Source of the DNA: JBEDUK01 sp963781595
GTDB taxonomy: Bacteria > Actinomycetota > UBA4738
Direction: 5' to 3'
NCBI GenBank assembly: GCA_963781595.1
Contig: CAWAGG010000006.1
Span: forward strand, 310,001-374,000
Length of the DNA: 64,000 nucleotides
Part shown: piece by piece, positions 8,057 to 17,277 of the stretch
How the letters are laid out: every line of letters begins with the position of its first letter
Numbering within the stretch: position 1 is the first letter of the stretch
The notes under the pieces: generated by a model
The model's input: the letters and a program-made list of their open reading frames with translations, nothing else
What the model was told of the DNA's origin: nothing
The model's database searches: none
Program-made: the position numbers and the translations under genes

Positions 8057-8717
8057 CCGTGAACTCCCGGAACTCGCCGGTGAGCAGGTACGCCACCTGC
8101 TCCCCGATGTCCACGGCGTTGTCCCCGACCCGCTCCAGTTGACGAGCGACGACGTTCATCCGGACGCCCCACTCGAGCGCGGCCTCGTCGCTCGAGAGCT
8201 TCACGACGTGCCGGTACATCCCGCGGTTCAGCTCGTCCACCGGATCGTCCATCGCGGGGAGCCGCAGGCACAGCTCCAGGTCGCGGCGCGCGAACCCGTC
8301 CATCGCGGTCCGCAGCATCGCCGTGACCAGGTCGCCCATCTCGGACAGGTGCAGGAGGATCGTGTCGCTCGACGGCAGGTCGCGCGCGGCCAGCGCCATC
8401 TTCGCCACGTTGACGGCCTGGTCGCCGACGCGCTCGAGGTGCAGGTTGATGTGCAGGATCGCCGAGAGCAGCCGCAGGTCCGACGCGACCGGCGCCTGGA
8501 GCGCGAACGCGTCGAGGATCCTGCGCTCGATGTCGAGGTAGAGGCGGTCGACCTCGTCGTCGTCGGCGATCACCTCGCGCGCGAGCGCGTCGTCCTTGCG
8601 GACCAGCGCACTGACCGACCGTCCGACCATCCGCTGGACCGCGTCGCCGGAGCGCATGATCTCGTCCTCGAGCGCCGCCATCTCCTGGTGGAACTTGCTC
8701 CGAACCTCGCTCGTCAT
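8028..8717 (-). CDS. phoU: PhoU phosphate signalling protein
   Basis: A 229-residue all-helical protein with the two PhoU repeats. Each carries the conserved HLERVGD/QLERVGD-(Q/N)AV-(N/D) metal-binding motif: one near HINLHLERVGDQAVNVAKM, the second near QLERVGDNAVDIGE. PhoU joins the Pst transporter to the sensor kinase and represses the Pho response when phosphate is ample. Its ATG overlaps the pstB stop (ATGA), so it is coupled to the transporter genes. Confidence 0.95.
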   Translation of the reverse strand: MTSEVRSKFHQEMAALEDEIMRSGDAVQRMVGRSVSALVRKDDALAREVIADDDEVDRLYLDIERRILDAFALQAPVASDLRLLSAILHINLHLERVGDQAVNVAKMALAARDLPSSDTILLHLSEMGDLVTAMLRTAMDGFARRDLELCLRLPAMDDPVDELNRGMYRHVVKLSSDEAALEWGVRMNVVARQLERVGDNAVDIGEQVAYLLTGEFREFTDASHETERP

Positions 8718-9550
8718 CCGAACCGCCCCGTGACGTAGTCCTCCGTCCGCTTGTCGGACGGGGTGGTGAAGATCCGCTCGGTCGGGCCCATCTCGACCAG
8801 ATCTCCGTTCAGCAAGAACATCGTCCAGTCCGAGATCCGGGCGGCCTGCTGCATGTTGTGCGTGACGATGACCACCGTGTAGTTCGTCTTCAGCTCGTCG
8901 ATCAGTTGCTCGATGCGCAGGGTCGAGGCGGGGTCCAGGGCCGAGGCCGGCTCGTCCATCAGCAGGATCTCCGGCTCGACCGCGAGCGCGCGCGCGATGC
9001 ACAACCGTTGTTGCTGCCCACCGGAGAGCTTCCCGCCCGGCTGGTCCAACCGATCCTTGACCTCATCCCAGAGCCCGGCGCGCCGCAACGCGTGCTCGGC
9101 GCGCTCACGCGCGCGCTGCTTGCTCAAGCGTCCTTCGAGCTTCAGGCCGGCGACGGCGTTGTCCAGCACGCTCATCGTCGGGAACGGGTTCGCCCGCTGG
9201 AAGACCATCCCGATGCGTCGTCGCACGGTGACGGGGTCCGCGCCCGGTGCGTAGATGTCCTGTCCGTCGAACAGGACCTTGCCTTCGACCCTCGCGCTCC
9301 TGACCTCGTCGTGCATCCGGTTCAGGGCACGCAGGAACGTGGACTTCCCACACCCGGAGGGACCGATGATCGCCGTCACGGATCGTTCGGCTGCCGACAT
9401 CGAGATGCCGTGGAGCACGTGGTTCGAGCCGAAGTACACGGACAGGTCGACCGCCTCGAGGCTCGTGTGTCGCGTCTCCGTGTCCTCCGCGGCACCCTCG
9501 CCGTTCGCGGCACCCTCGCCGTCAACGACCGTCCGTTCCGGGGAGCTCAT
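8714..9550 (-). CDS. pstB: Phosphate ABC transporter ATP-binding protein PstB
   Basis: A 278-residue ATPase. It has Walker A GPSGCGKST, the PstB-specific FQRANPFP after the Q-loop, signature LSGGQQQRLCIARAL, Walker B ILLMDEPASALDP and the H-loop VTHNMQQAARISD. The first ~30 residues are a low-complexity Gly/Glu extension containing a short tandem repeat (GEGAANGEGAAE). It powers high-affinity phosphate import with PstA, PstC and PstS. ATG 9550 overlaps the pstA stop by 4 bp. Confidence 0.96.
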   Translation of the reverse strand: MSSPERTVVDGEGAANGEGAAEDTETRHTSLEAVDLSVYFGSNHVLHGISMSAAERSVTAIIGPSGCGKSTFLRALNRMHDEVRSARVEGKVLFDGQDIYAPGADPVTVRRRIGMVFQRANPFPTMSVLDNAVAGLKLEGRLSKQRARERAEHALRRAGLWDEVKDRLDQPGGKLSGGQQQRLCIARALAVEPEILLMDEPASALDPASTLRIEQLIDELKTNYTVVIVTHNMQQAARISDWTMFLLNGDLVEMGPTERIFTTPSDKRTEDYVTGRFG

Positions 9551-10428
9551 CTGATCCTCCGTTGGTGTCGCGTCGCGATGATGCGCGCGGTGATAGAGAG
9601 GAGGAGTACCACGAACAGCAGGACGAGCGCTCCGCCCCACGCCTGCACGTGCTGGGTGTCGAACGCGCTCTGCGCGTATCCGTAGATCCGCAGCGGGACC
9701 GCGTCCGTCGGCTGGAGCGGGCTGGTGTTGTAGAAGTCGTTGCCGAGCGCGGTCAGCAGGATCGGCGCCGTCTCCCCCAGGCCGCGAGCCAGTGCGAGCA
9801 TGACGGCCGTGATGATGCCGGCCCCGGCCGTCGGCACCACGATGCGCAGAACCACCTTCCAGCGCCGGAGGCCGAGCGCGAGTCCCCCCTCCCGGAGCTC
9901 GTTCGGCACGAGCTTGAGGATCTCCTCGGTCGAACGGGTAATGATCGGCCACATGATCACGGTCAGCGCGAGCGCGCCGGCGAGGGCCGAGAAGTTCCCG
10001 AGCAGGACCACGACCAGCGCCCAGATGAACGCCCCGGCGATGATCGACGGGACCGACAGGAGGACCTCGGAGATGAATCGGATCCCGTCCGCGAGCCTGC
10101 CCCTGCCGTACTCGCTGAGGTAGACGGCAGACAGGACGCCCAGCGGGATCGCGAACAGCGCTGCCATCCCCACCATCATCATCGTCCCGACGAACGCCGG
10201 ACCGAAGCCGCCGCCCGGCGACGGCGGCGGGACGGGCTCCTGCGTGAAGAAGTCGATGTTCAGCGCCGCGATGCCCCTGACCAGGATGAACGTGATCAGG
10301 AAGATCAGCGGCAGGAGCGCCAAGACCCCGCAGACCCACAGGAGCACCGAGAAGGCCCGGTTCTTCATCCGACGCGAGCGGCTCACGCCACCGGCGAGGG
10401 TGGTCGGCGCCGTGGTCGCCGTGCTCAT
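9547..10428 (-). CDS. pstA: Phosphate ABC transporter permease PstA
   Basis: A 293-residue permease with six predicted membrane helices. The family motif ELREGGLALGLRRWKVVLRI is the cytoplasmic EAA loop that contacts PstB, and LARGLGETAPILLTALG is the conserved PstA/PstC segment. The N-terminal ~25 residues are polar. It overlaps pstC and pstB by 4 bp on each side, in a tightly coupled operon. Confidence 0.95.
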   Translation of the reverse strand: MSTATTAPTTLAGGVSRSRRMKNRAFSVLLWVCGVLALLPLIFLITFILVRGIAALNIDFFTQEPVPPPSPGGGFGPAFVGTMMMVGMAALFAIPLGVLSAVYLSEYGRGRLADGIRFISEVLLSVPSIIAGAFIWALVVVLLGNFSALAGALALTVIMWPIITRSTEEILKLVPNELREGGLALGLRRWKVVLRIVVPTAGAGIITAVMLALARGLGETAPILLTALGNDFYNTSPLQPTDAVPLRIYGYAQSAFDTQHVQAWGGALVLLFVVLLLSITARIIATRHQRRIR

Positions 10429-11447
10429 CCCGCCGCCGCCGCCATCTCGATCGCCGGCGCCGCTTCCTGCGGGAGGGAACGCTCGGCGCGGGTCACCAGG
10501 AGTCGCGACAGCACCGCCATCGCGAGCGCGATCAGCATCAGCACGATCGCGAGGGCGAGGAGCGCCGACCGGTGGAGCCCCGCGTTCGTCGCCTCGCGGA
10601 ACTCGTTCGCGATCACGGCCGGGATCGTGTACCCGGCCTGGAACAGCGACGCGTGAATCTTCGGCGAGTTCCCGACCACGAGCGCCACGGCGATCGTCTC
10701 ACCGAGGGCACGGCCGAGGCCGAGCATCGAGGCACCGACGATCCCATCGCGGGCGAACGGCAGCACCGCCATCCGGATCGTCTCGTACCGCGTCGCGCCG
10801 AGGGCGAGGGCGGCCTCACGGAGATCGTGCGGGACGATGGCGATGACCTCGCGGCTGACGGCCGTCACGATCGGAAGGATCATGACGGCCAAGATCACGG
10901 CCGCGGTGAACATATCTCCTCCAGCGGGGGTGCCTTGGAACAACGTGCCGATCACGGGTACCTTGCCGAGCGTCGAGGTGAGGACCGGCTCCACGTGCCG
11001 GTCGAAGATAGGCAGCATCACGAACACCGCCCACAGGCCGTACACGACGCTCGGAATCGCTGCCAGGAGGTCCACGAAGACGGCGAGGGTGTTGCGGACC
11101 CATCCCGCGGAGCCTTCGTTGAGGAGGATCGCGAGCCCGACCGACACGGGCACCGAGAGGATCAGCGCGACCACCGAGGTCACGATCGTGCCGTAGATGA
11201 AGGGCAGCGCCCCGAAGCTCTCCCGACCGGCGACCGGGTTCCAGTCCGTGCCGGTCAGGAACCCGAGGCCGTAGGTGGACCAGATCCTCGTGCTGCCGTC
11301 GGCCAGCACGAAGACGATGGCGCCGAGGAGCAGGATGAGTCCGAACGCGATCGCGAGCGAGCCGCCCTTGAAGGCGCGGTCGGCGAAGCGAGCGCGCCGG
11401 CCGCGCCCCCGCGCCCCGACCGTCCGCGACGACGAAGCCGTTGCCAC
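10425..11447 (-). CDS. pstC: Phosphate ABC transporter permease PstC
   Basis: A 340-residue permease. After a basic N-terminus (GARGRGRRARFADRAF) come six membrane helices. The segment VPHDLREAALALGATRYETI is the EAA loop, and LGRALGETIAVALVVGN is the PstC counterpart of the PstA signature. The periplasmic loop includes TGTDWNPV. It pairs with PstA to form the channel. It starts 18 bp after pstS and overlaps pstA. Confidence 0.95.
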   Translation of the reverse strand: MATASSSRTVGARGRGRRARFADRAFKGGSLAIAFGLILLLGAIVFVLADGSTRIWSTYGLGFLTGTDWNPVAGRESFGALPFIYGTIVTSVVALILSVPVSVGLAILLNEGSAGWVRNTLAVFVDLLAAIPSVVYGLWAVFVMLPIFDRHVEPVLTSTLGKVPVIGTLFQGTPAGGDMFTAAVILAVMILPIVTAVSREVIAIVPHDLREAALALGATRYETIRMAVLPFARDGIVGASMLGLGRALGETIAVALVVGNSPKIHASLFQAGYTIPAVIANEFREATNAGLHRSALLALAIVLMLIALAMAVLSRLLVTRAERSLPQEAAPAIEMAAAAG

Positions 11448-11465
11448 GTGCGCGCTCGCCCGCCG

Positions 11466-12572
11466 TTAGAGACCGGACGACGCCGTCACCGGCGTGCCGT
11501 TGACGTTGATGTCCTTCAGCTGCGCCAGCGATTCCTGCGCGACGTCGCTCGGCAGCGGAGCGTAGTTGATCGACGCCGCCTGTGCCTGGCCCGTCGTCAA
11601 CGACCACGTCCAGAAGTCGACGAGCGTCTGGGCCTTGTCCTGATCGGTCTGGTCCTGGTAGATCAGCACGTAGGTGGTGCTCGACAGCGGATAGGCGCCG
11701 GGCGCGGAGGAGTCGAGGATGTTCGTGTCCGGCGTGATCGGGAAGCTTAGCCCTCCGCCCGCTGCGGTGATCGAGTCCGTCGACGGCGAGACGTAGCTCC
11801 CGTCCGGCGCCTTGATCGCGGCGACGCCCAAGCCGGCGCTCACGGCGAAGTCGTAGGACACGTAGCTGATGGATCCGTCGGTCTGCTTGACGGCCGCGGC
11901 GACGCCCGCGCTCTGGTTCGCGCCCTTGCCCGCGGGCCACGAAACGGACTTCCCGGAGCCGACCTTCGACTCCCAGTCGGAGCTCTCTGCGGAGAGCCAG
12001 CCCGTGAACACCGCCGTCGTCCCCGACTCGTCGGCACGGTACACGACGCTGATCGGCGTGTCCGGCAGCGTCGTCCCGGGGTTCAGCGACGCGATCGCCT
12101 GATCGTTCCACGACTTGATGGTGCCGAGGTAGATGTTCGAGATCACGGTGCCGTCGAGCTTGAGGCCGGACTGGACACCGCTCAGATTGTAGACGACTGC
12201 GACCGCCCCGAGGACGGTGGGGAACTCGATGTACTTCGCGCCGTTCAGCGCGTCGATGTCGGCCTGCTGCAACGGCACGTCCGTGGCGCCGAAGTCCACG
12301 GTCTTCGCCGTGAACTGCTGGATGCCGCCACCGGAGCCGATCGCCTGGTAGTTGATCTTCGCGTCCGGCTCGACGCTGAGGAACGACTGCGACCACTTCT
12401 GGTACATCGGTTGTGCGAACGTCGAGCCGGCTCCCGTGAGCGCTACGCCTTGGAAGGCGCCGCTGGTGCTGGAGCTACCGCTGTTGCCTCCGCACGCCAC
12501 CGCGATCAGCGCGACCGCTGCCGCGAGCCCCAATGCGGAGAAGGTGCGACGTCCACCCGTCTTCGTCATCAT
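11466..12572 (-). CDS. pstS: Phosphate-binding lipoprotein PstS
   Basis: A 368-residue exported protein with a signal peptide ending in a lipobox (LIAVAC, Cys at about 27) and a Gly/Ser linker. The phosphate-binding loops GAGSTFAQPMYQKW, GSGGGIQQF, VDFGATDVPL and RADESGTTAVF match PstS. It captures phosphate outside the membrane for PstCAB. GGAAGGGG lies upstream of ATG 12572, and a PHO box with a TAGCGT -10 lies 40-100 bp upstream, so this is the first gene of a phosphate-starvation operon. Confidence 0.95.
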   Translation of the reverse strand: MMTKTGGRRTFSALGLAAAVALIAVACGGNSGSSSTSGAFQGVALTGAGSTFAQPMYQKWSQSFLSVEPDAKINYQAIGSGGGIQQFTAKTVDFGATDVPLQQADIDALNGAKYIEFPTVLGAVAVVYNLSGVQSGLKLDGTVISNIYLGTIKSWNDQAIASLNPGTTLPDTPISVVYRADESGTTAVFTGWLSAESSDWESKVGSGKSVSWPAGKGANQSAGVAAAVKQTDGSISYVSYDFAVSAGLGVAAIKAPDGSYVSPSTDSITAAGGGLSFPITPDTNILDSSAPGAYPLSSTTYVLIYQDQTDQDKAQTLVDFWTWSLTTGQAQAASINYAPLPSDVAQESLAQLKDINVNGTPVTASSGL

Positions 12573-12611
12573 GCGAGTCCCCTTCCGGCCGAAATCCGAT
12601 CCGATCCCGGC

Positions 12612-12669
12612 GCCACGCTAGGTTCGGCAGGTGAACCGGCAGGGGCCCGGAAGTGAACGGACGGTGAAC
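12612..12669 (-). promoter_or_regulatory. PHO box and promoter of the pst operon
   Basis: On the minus strand GTTCAC occurs at 12669-12664, 12658-12653 and 12636-12631, exact multiples of 11 bp (0, 11, 33), with a degenerate unit in the empty register. Direct 11-bp repeats of GTTCAC are the PHO box bound by actinobacterial PhoP. A TAGCGT -10 candidate follows about 10 bp after the last repeat, so the repeats sit where a -35 element would be. This fits activation of pstS by the OmpR-type regulator at 7325-8056. Confidence 0.8.
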
Positions 12670-12808
12670 ATGGCCTCTGCGGTCGTTGGTTCTTCACTGG
12701 ACGTTGCGGATCGCATCGCCGCACGTCACGACGGCCGACGACTGCACGGCAGCCAACGGAGCGGCGTGTCGAGTAACCTACCGTCCTTCCCTATCGAGGC
12801 GGAACGAC

Positions 12809-14932
12809 GTGGTCGACACCAACGCGCGGATCGAGGCGTCCCTCGGCGACGCTCCCCGACGCGCGGTCGGGCCCCTCTACATCAACCGCGAGCTCTCGTG
12901 GCTCGACTTCAACGAACGGGTCCTCGCGCTCGCCGAGGAGGATCGGCGACCCCTGCTCGAGCGGGCCAAGTTCCTCGCGATCTTCAGTTCGAACCTCGAC
13001 GAGTTCTTCCAGATCCGGGTGTCCGGGCTGATGGAGCAGGTGAACGCCGGCTGGACCTCGACCTCGCCGGACGGCATGACGCCCGGCGAGCAGCTGGCGG
13101 CGATCCGGGCACGCGTCAAAGGTCTGGTCGAACGCGAATCGCGCATCTTCGTCGACCACCTCGTTCCCGAGCTCGACCGAGCCGGTATCGCGCTGGTCGA
13201 GTGGGACGATCTTTCGAAGCCGGATCGCGAGCACCTCGGCGAGGTGTTCCGCGAACGCGTCTTCCCGGTCCTGACGCCGCTGTCGGTCGACCCCGCGCAC
13301 CCGTTCCCGTACATCTCGAACCTCTCCCTGAACCTCGCGGTCGTCGTCCGCGACAAGGTCACGCAGGTACGCCGTTTCGCGCGGGTGAAGGTCCCCCCAT
13401 TGCTGCCGCGATTCGTCAGCCTGCCTGACGGTATCCGGTTCATCCCGCTCGAACAGCTGATCGCGGCGAACCTCAGCGCGCTGTTCCCCGGGATGGAGAT
13501 CGTCGCCCACCACGGGTTCCGCGTGACGCGCGATGCGGACCTGGACATCGAGATCGACGAGGCCGACGACCTGCTCGCCGCGATCGAGACGTCCGTGCGC
13601 CTGCGGAAGCGCTCGCCGGAGGTCGTCCGTCTCGAGGTCAACCCCTCGATGCCGGACGACGTCCTCGAGCTGTTGATCCACGAGCTGGAGCTGGACCCGC
13701 CGGACGTGTACGTCGTCGACGGCCTGCTCGACCTGTCCGGGCTGTGGTCGATCTGCGCGCTCGACCGGCCCGACCTGAAGGATCCGCCCTGGAAGGGCGT
13801 CACGCCGAAGCGATTCGCACCGTCAGACGAAGCCGAGGAGGCGGATCTGTTCGAGGGGCTGCGGGCCGGCGACGTGCTGGTGCACCTGCCGTACGACTCC
13901 TTCGCGGCGACCGTCGAAGCGTTCATCGAACAGGCGTCACGGGACCCCGCGGTGCTCGCGCTGAAGCAGACGCTGTACCGCACGTCCGACCGCGAGAGCC
14001 CGATCGTTCGATCCCTGATCCGCGCCGCCGAGGGCGGCAAGCAGGTTGTGGCGCTGGTCGAGCTGCAGGCTCGGGGCGACGAGGAGGCGAACATCGGCTG
14101 GGCGCGACTGATGGAGCAGGCGGGCGTCCACGTCCTGTACGGCGTCGTCGGCTTGAAGACCCACGCCAAGCTCTCGCTCGTCGTCCGGGAAGAGGCCGAC
14201 GGTGTCCGGCGCTACTGCCACGTGGGAACCGGCAACTACAACCCGACCACCGCCAAGCTGTACGAGGACCTCGGGCTGCTGACCGCCGGCCCGGATCTGA
14301 CGGCAGACGTCGCCGATCTCTTCAACTACCTCACGGGGTACAGCCGCCAGAGCGGGTACCGGAACCTGCTCGTGGCGCCGATGAGCCTGCGGGCCCGGAT
14401 CCTCGAGCTGATCCGCGCGGAGGGCAGGACCGGGGGACGCATCACCCTGAAGATGAACAGCCTCGTCGACGCCGAGATGATCGAAGCGCTCTACGAAGCG
14501 TCGACGGGCGGCGCCCAGATCGACCTGATCGTGCGAGGGATCTGCTGCCTGCGGGCCGGGGTCCCAGGCCTGTCGGAGACGATCCGCGTCCGCTCGCTCG
14601 TCGGCAAGTACCTCGAGCACTCGCGGATCTTCCGGTTCGGCGCCGAAGCGAAGAAAGCGCGGTACTTCATCGGTTCGGCCGACCTGATGCCGCGGAACCT
14701 CGACCGTCGCGTCGAGGCCTCGACGGAGGTGACCGACCGGAGGTTGAAGGCCCGCCTCCAGGAGATCCTCGACGTCAACCTCGCCGACGACGTGCTCGCG
14801 TGGACGATGAACCCGGACGGGACCTACTCGAAGGTCCCGACCGTCCAGGGCATCGACACGCAGCGGACGATGCAGGAGCTGGCGATCAAGCGCGCGAACG
14901 GGAGGTACCCGCGGGCGAGGCGTGATGCTTGA
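12809..14932 (+). CDS. ppk: Polyphosphate kinase PPK1
   Basis: A 707-residue PPK1. The N-domain opens with YINRELSWLDFNERVLALA and FLAIFSSNLDEFFQIRVSG. The first catalytic His lies in VGLKTHAKLSLVVR (about H452), followed by YCHVGTGNYNPTTAKLYEDLGLLT. The C2 domain has IVRGICCLRAGVPGLSETI and FIGSADLMPRNLDRRVE. It makes polyphosphate from ATP. GTG 12809 follows GAGGCGG at good spacing; the in-frame ATG at 12686 would add ~40 unrelated residues. It diverges from pstS, with the PHO box in between. Confidence 0.96.
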   Translation: MVDTNARIEASLGDAPRRAVGPLYINRELSWLDFNERVLALAEEDRRPLLERAKFLAIFSSNLDEFFQIRVSGLMEQVNAGWTSTSPDGMTPGEQLAAIRARVKGLVERESRIFVDHLVPELDRAGIALVEWDDLSKPDREHLGEVFRERVFPVLTPLSVDPAHPFPYISNLSLNLAVVVRDKVTQVRRFARVKVPPLLPRFVSLPDGIRFIPLEQLIAANLSALFPGMEIVAHHGFRVTRDADLDIEIDEADDLLAAIETSVRLRKRSPEVVRLEVNPSMPDDVLELLIHELELDPPDVYVVDGLLDLSGLWSICALDRPDLKDPPWKGVTPKRFAPSDEAEEADLFEGLRAGDVLVHLPYDSFAATVEAFIEQASRDPAVLALKQTLYRTSDRESPIVRSLIRAAEGGKQVVALVELQARGDEEANIGWARLMEQAGVHVLYGVVGLKTHAKLSLVVREEADGVRRYCHVGTGNYNPTTAKLYEDLGLLTAGPDLTADVADLFNYLTGYSRQSGYRNLLVAPMSLRARILELIRAEGRTGGRITLKMNSLVDAEMIEALYEASTGGAQIDLIVRGICCLRAGVPGLSETIRVRSLVGKYLEHSRIFRFGAEAKKARYFIGSADLMPRNLDRRVEASTEVTDRRLKARLQEILDVNLADDVLAWTMNPDGTYSKVPTVQGIDTQRTMQELAIKRANGRYPRARRDA

Positions 14933-16412
14933 GCGTGAGATCAAGCTTGCCGCCGCCCCGTCGTTCCGACTCCCCAGGTTCGATGCAGCGGCCGATGGCC
15001 TGATCCAAGAGGCGCGGCAGGAACGCGTCCAGCGCTCGACGTACTACGACACGCCGGACCTGCGGCTCGCTCGATGGGGGGCGAGCCTCCGCTACCGCGA
15101 CACGGACGGCTGGACGGTCAAGCTCCCGACGTCCGATACCGGCGCTCTGCTGGTCCGCCACGAGGCCCGGTTCGACGGCGACGCGAAGGAGCCGCCCGAG
15201 GCGGCCGTCGACCTGGTCCGCGCCTATGTCCGCACCGGGACGCTCGCGCCGGTCACGCGCCTGAAGACGCTGCGGCGCTCGGTGCTGGTGAAGGACGCCG
15301 ACGGCGCTCCCGTCGTCGAAGTGGTGGACGACGAGGTCTCGATCATGGACGGGCGCCGCCTGGCCGCGCGCTTCCGCGAGCTGGAGGTCGAAGCGCTCGG
15401 CGACACCCCGGACGAGCTCGTCGAACGGCTCGTTGCCGTCCTGCGCGCCGCGGGCGCAGGGGAGCCGGATCCGACGCCGAAGTACATCCGCGCGCTCGGA
15501 CCGCGGGCGACCCAGCCGCCGGAGGTCGCCGTCGCCGACCTGGTCTCCGGGGCGACCGCAGGCGCCGTGGTCCGGCAGGCGTTCGCGACATCGGTGATCC
15601 GGCTGCTCCGTCACGACCCGATCATCCGGCTCGACACCGACCCCGAGGGCGTCCACCAGTCGCGGGTCGCCACCCGCCGTCTCCGGTCGGACATGCGGAC
15701 GTTCGCGTCGCTGCTCGATCCCGTCTGGGCGGCGAACCTGGTCGAGGACCTGCGCTGGCTGGGCGCCACGCTCGGTGAGGCTCGTGACACCGACGTGCTG
15801 CTCGCCCGTCTGAAGGGCCGGGTCGAACTCCTCGAGCAGGGCGACACGCGCGCGGTGGCCAGGCTGCTGGATCAGCTCGCGGCCGCGCGGGAGGCGGCCC
15901 GCCGCGAGCTGCTCTCGACGCTGCGATCGCGCCGGTACTCGGAGGTGCTGGACCGGCTCGTCGAGGCCGCGAACGCCCCCACGATGCTCCTGGAGGCGGA
16001 CCTGCCCGCGGCGACCGTCCTGCCGGGGCTCCTCGCCACGCCGTGGAAGAAGCTCCGGCACGCCGTCCGGGCGCTCGGCGATCCGCCGGCGGACGAAGAG
16101 CTCCACGCCGTCCGGATCAGGGCGAAGCGCCTGCGGTACGCGGCGGAGGCCGTGGCCCCGCTGATGGGCAAGGACGCACGCGAGGTCGCGGAGGCGGCGG
16201 CCGGCCTGCAGGACGTGCTGGGTGAGCACAACGATGCGGTCGTGGCCGGACGCTGGCTCCGATCCTCGGTATCCCGGTCTCGGTCCGTCCGCACCGCGTT
16301 CGTGGCGGGCGAGCTCGCGGGGCTCGAGCGATGGGCCGCGTCCGAGTCCCGCGACCTCTGGAAGGCCGCGTGGAAGCGGCTCAAGCGTCGTTGGCAGTCC
16401 GCGTGGACGTGA
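14925..16412 (+). CDS. CYTH-CHAD domain protein (polyphosphate-associated)
   Basis: A 495-residue two-domain protein. The N-terminal CYTH domain begins MLEREIKLAA (the ExExK triphosphate-binding motif) and continues with basic and acidic strand residues to about 200. The C-terminal CHAD domain (about 210-490) carries conserved histidine/arginine helices (VHQSRVATRRLRSDMRTF and LHAVRIRAKRLRYAAE). CYTH hydrolyses or binds triphosphate-type substrates, and CHAD binds polyphosphate. It overlaps the ppk end, which supports a role at polyphosphate granules. GTG 14922 is an equally possible start. Confidence 0.9.
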   Translation: MLEREIKLAAAPSFRLPRFDAAADGLIQEARQERVQRSTYYDTPDLRLARWGASLRYRDTDGWTVKLPTSDTGALLVRHEARFDGDAKEPPEAAVDLVRAYVRTGTLAPVTRLKTLRRSVLVKDADGAPVVEVVDDEVSIMDGRRLAARFRELEVEALGDTPDELVERLVAVLRAAGAGEPDPTPKYIRALGPRATQPPEVAVADLVSGATAGAVVRQAFATSVIRLLRHDPIIRLDTDPEGVHQSRVATRRLRSDMRTFASLLDPVWAANLVEDLRWLGATLGEARDTDVLLARLKGRVELLEQGDTRAVARLLDQLAAAREAARRELLSTLRSRRYSEVLDRLVEAANAPTMLLEADLPAATVLPGLLATPWKKLRHAVRALGDPPADEELHAVRIRAKRLRYAAEAVAPLMGKDAREVAEAAAGLQDVLGEHNDAVVAGRWLRSSVSRSRSVRTAFVAGELAGLERWAASESRDLWKAAWKRLKRRWQSAWT

Positions 16413-16813
16413 CCGGAACGGTCAGCGCCGCGGGCGGTATCGTCTGGAGACGCGGCGAGCAGGACGGGCGGGTCGAGGTGCTGATCGTGCACCGACAGCG
16501 CTACGACGACTGGTCGTTGCCGAAGGGGAAGGCCGAGCCGGGCGAGGACGACGAGGCCTGCGCGCTGCGCGAGGTCGAGGAGGAGACGGGGATGCGGTGC
16601 GCGATCGTGCGCAGCGTCGGGACGGTGGAATACCGGGATCGGTTCGACCGGCCGAAGGCGGTCGTGTACTTCGAGATGCGCCCCGGTCCGGGGACGTTCG
16701 AGCCGCACGACGAGGTCGACCAGATCCGGTGGCTGCCGGTGGTCGAGGCCGTGGATGCGCTCTCCTACCCCCACGACCGAGCGCTCGTGGCGCGGTTCGA
16801 ACCCGCCTCGTGA
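16409..16813 (+). CDS. Nudix hydrolase (MutT1 N-domain-like)
   Basis: A 134-residue Nudix protein. The complete Nudix box GKAEPGEDDEACALREVEEETGM fits the GX5EX7REUXEEXGU pattern for divalent-metal-dependent cleavage of nucleoside diphosphate-X bonds. A GTG start overlaps the CYTH-CHAD stop (GTGA), and its own stop overlaps the next gene in the same way. In mycobacteria MutT1, encoded beside ppk, is one polypeptide with a Nudix and a histidine-phosphatase domain that degrades 8-oxo-dGTP and diadenosine polyphosphates. Here the same two domains are separate overlapping genes. The substrate is inferred from that parallel. Confidence 0.88.
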   Translation: MTGTVSAAGGIVWRRGEQDGRVEVLIVHRQRYDDWSLPKGKAEPGEDDEACALREVEEETGMRCAIVRSVGTVEYRDRFDRPKAVVYFEMRPGPGTFEPHDEVDQIRWLPVVEAVDALSYPHDRALVARFEPAS

Positions 16814-17277
16814 CGACCCGCCTGTTCCTCGTCCGGCACGCGGAGGCCGGTCAGCGACGCCGCTGGAAGGGTGCCGACGAGCTGCGGCCGCTCAGCCGGA
16901 AGGGCCGTGACCAGGCGGCGCGTCTGGTCGGCGTGTTCCGTGGGATCGGCGTCATGCGGCTCGTCTCCAGCCCGTACGTTCGGTGCATCCAGACGCTCGA
17001 ACCGCTGGGTGCCGAACGGGACCTCGCGGTCGAGCCAGCCGAGGACCTGCGCGAGGGGACGCCCATCGAGCGGGCGCACGCTCTGCTCGTCGGGCTCGCC
17101 GAGGCGCCGGTCGCCCTGTGCACCCACGGCGACGTGATCGAGGGCACGATCGGGACGCTGATCGAAAGCGGGATGGAGGTCGTTGGCTCGACCGGCTTCG
17201 CCAAGGGTTCGGTCTGGGAGCTGCACGCGGAACGCGGCCGGATCGTCTCCGGACGCTACCTGTCACCGCCGATCTGA
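16810..17277 (+). CDS. Histidine phosphatase (SixA-like; MutT1 C-domain counterpart)
   Basis: A 155-residue histidine phosphatase. The catalytic RHG-type motif is FLVRHAEAG near the N-terminus; SSPYVRCIQTLEPL and CTHGDVIEG (second His) complete the pocket. It is short, like SixA. GTG 16810 overlaps the Nudix stop by 4 bp, so the two are likely made in equal amounts and may act in sequence on a nucleotide substrate, as in mycobacterial MutT1. Its 3' end overlaps the convergent GntR gene by 22 bp. Confidence 0.88.
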   Translation: MTTRLFLVRHAEAGQRRRWKGADELRPLSRKGRDQAARLVGVFRGIGVMRLVSSPYVRCIQTLEPLGAERDLAVEPAEDLREGTPIERAHALLVGLAEAPVALCTHGDVIEGTIGTLIESGMEVVGSTGFAKGSVWELHAERGRIVSGRYLSPPI

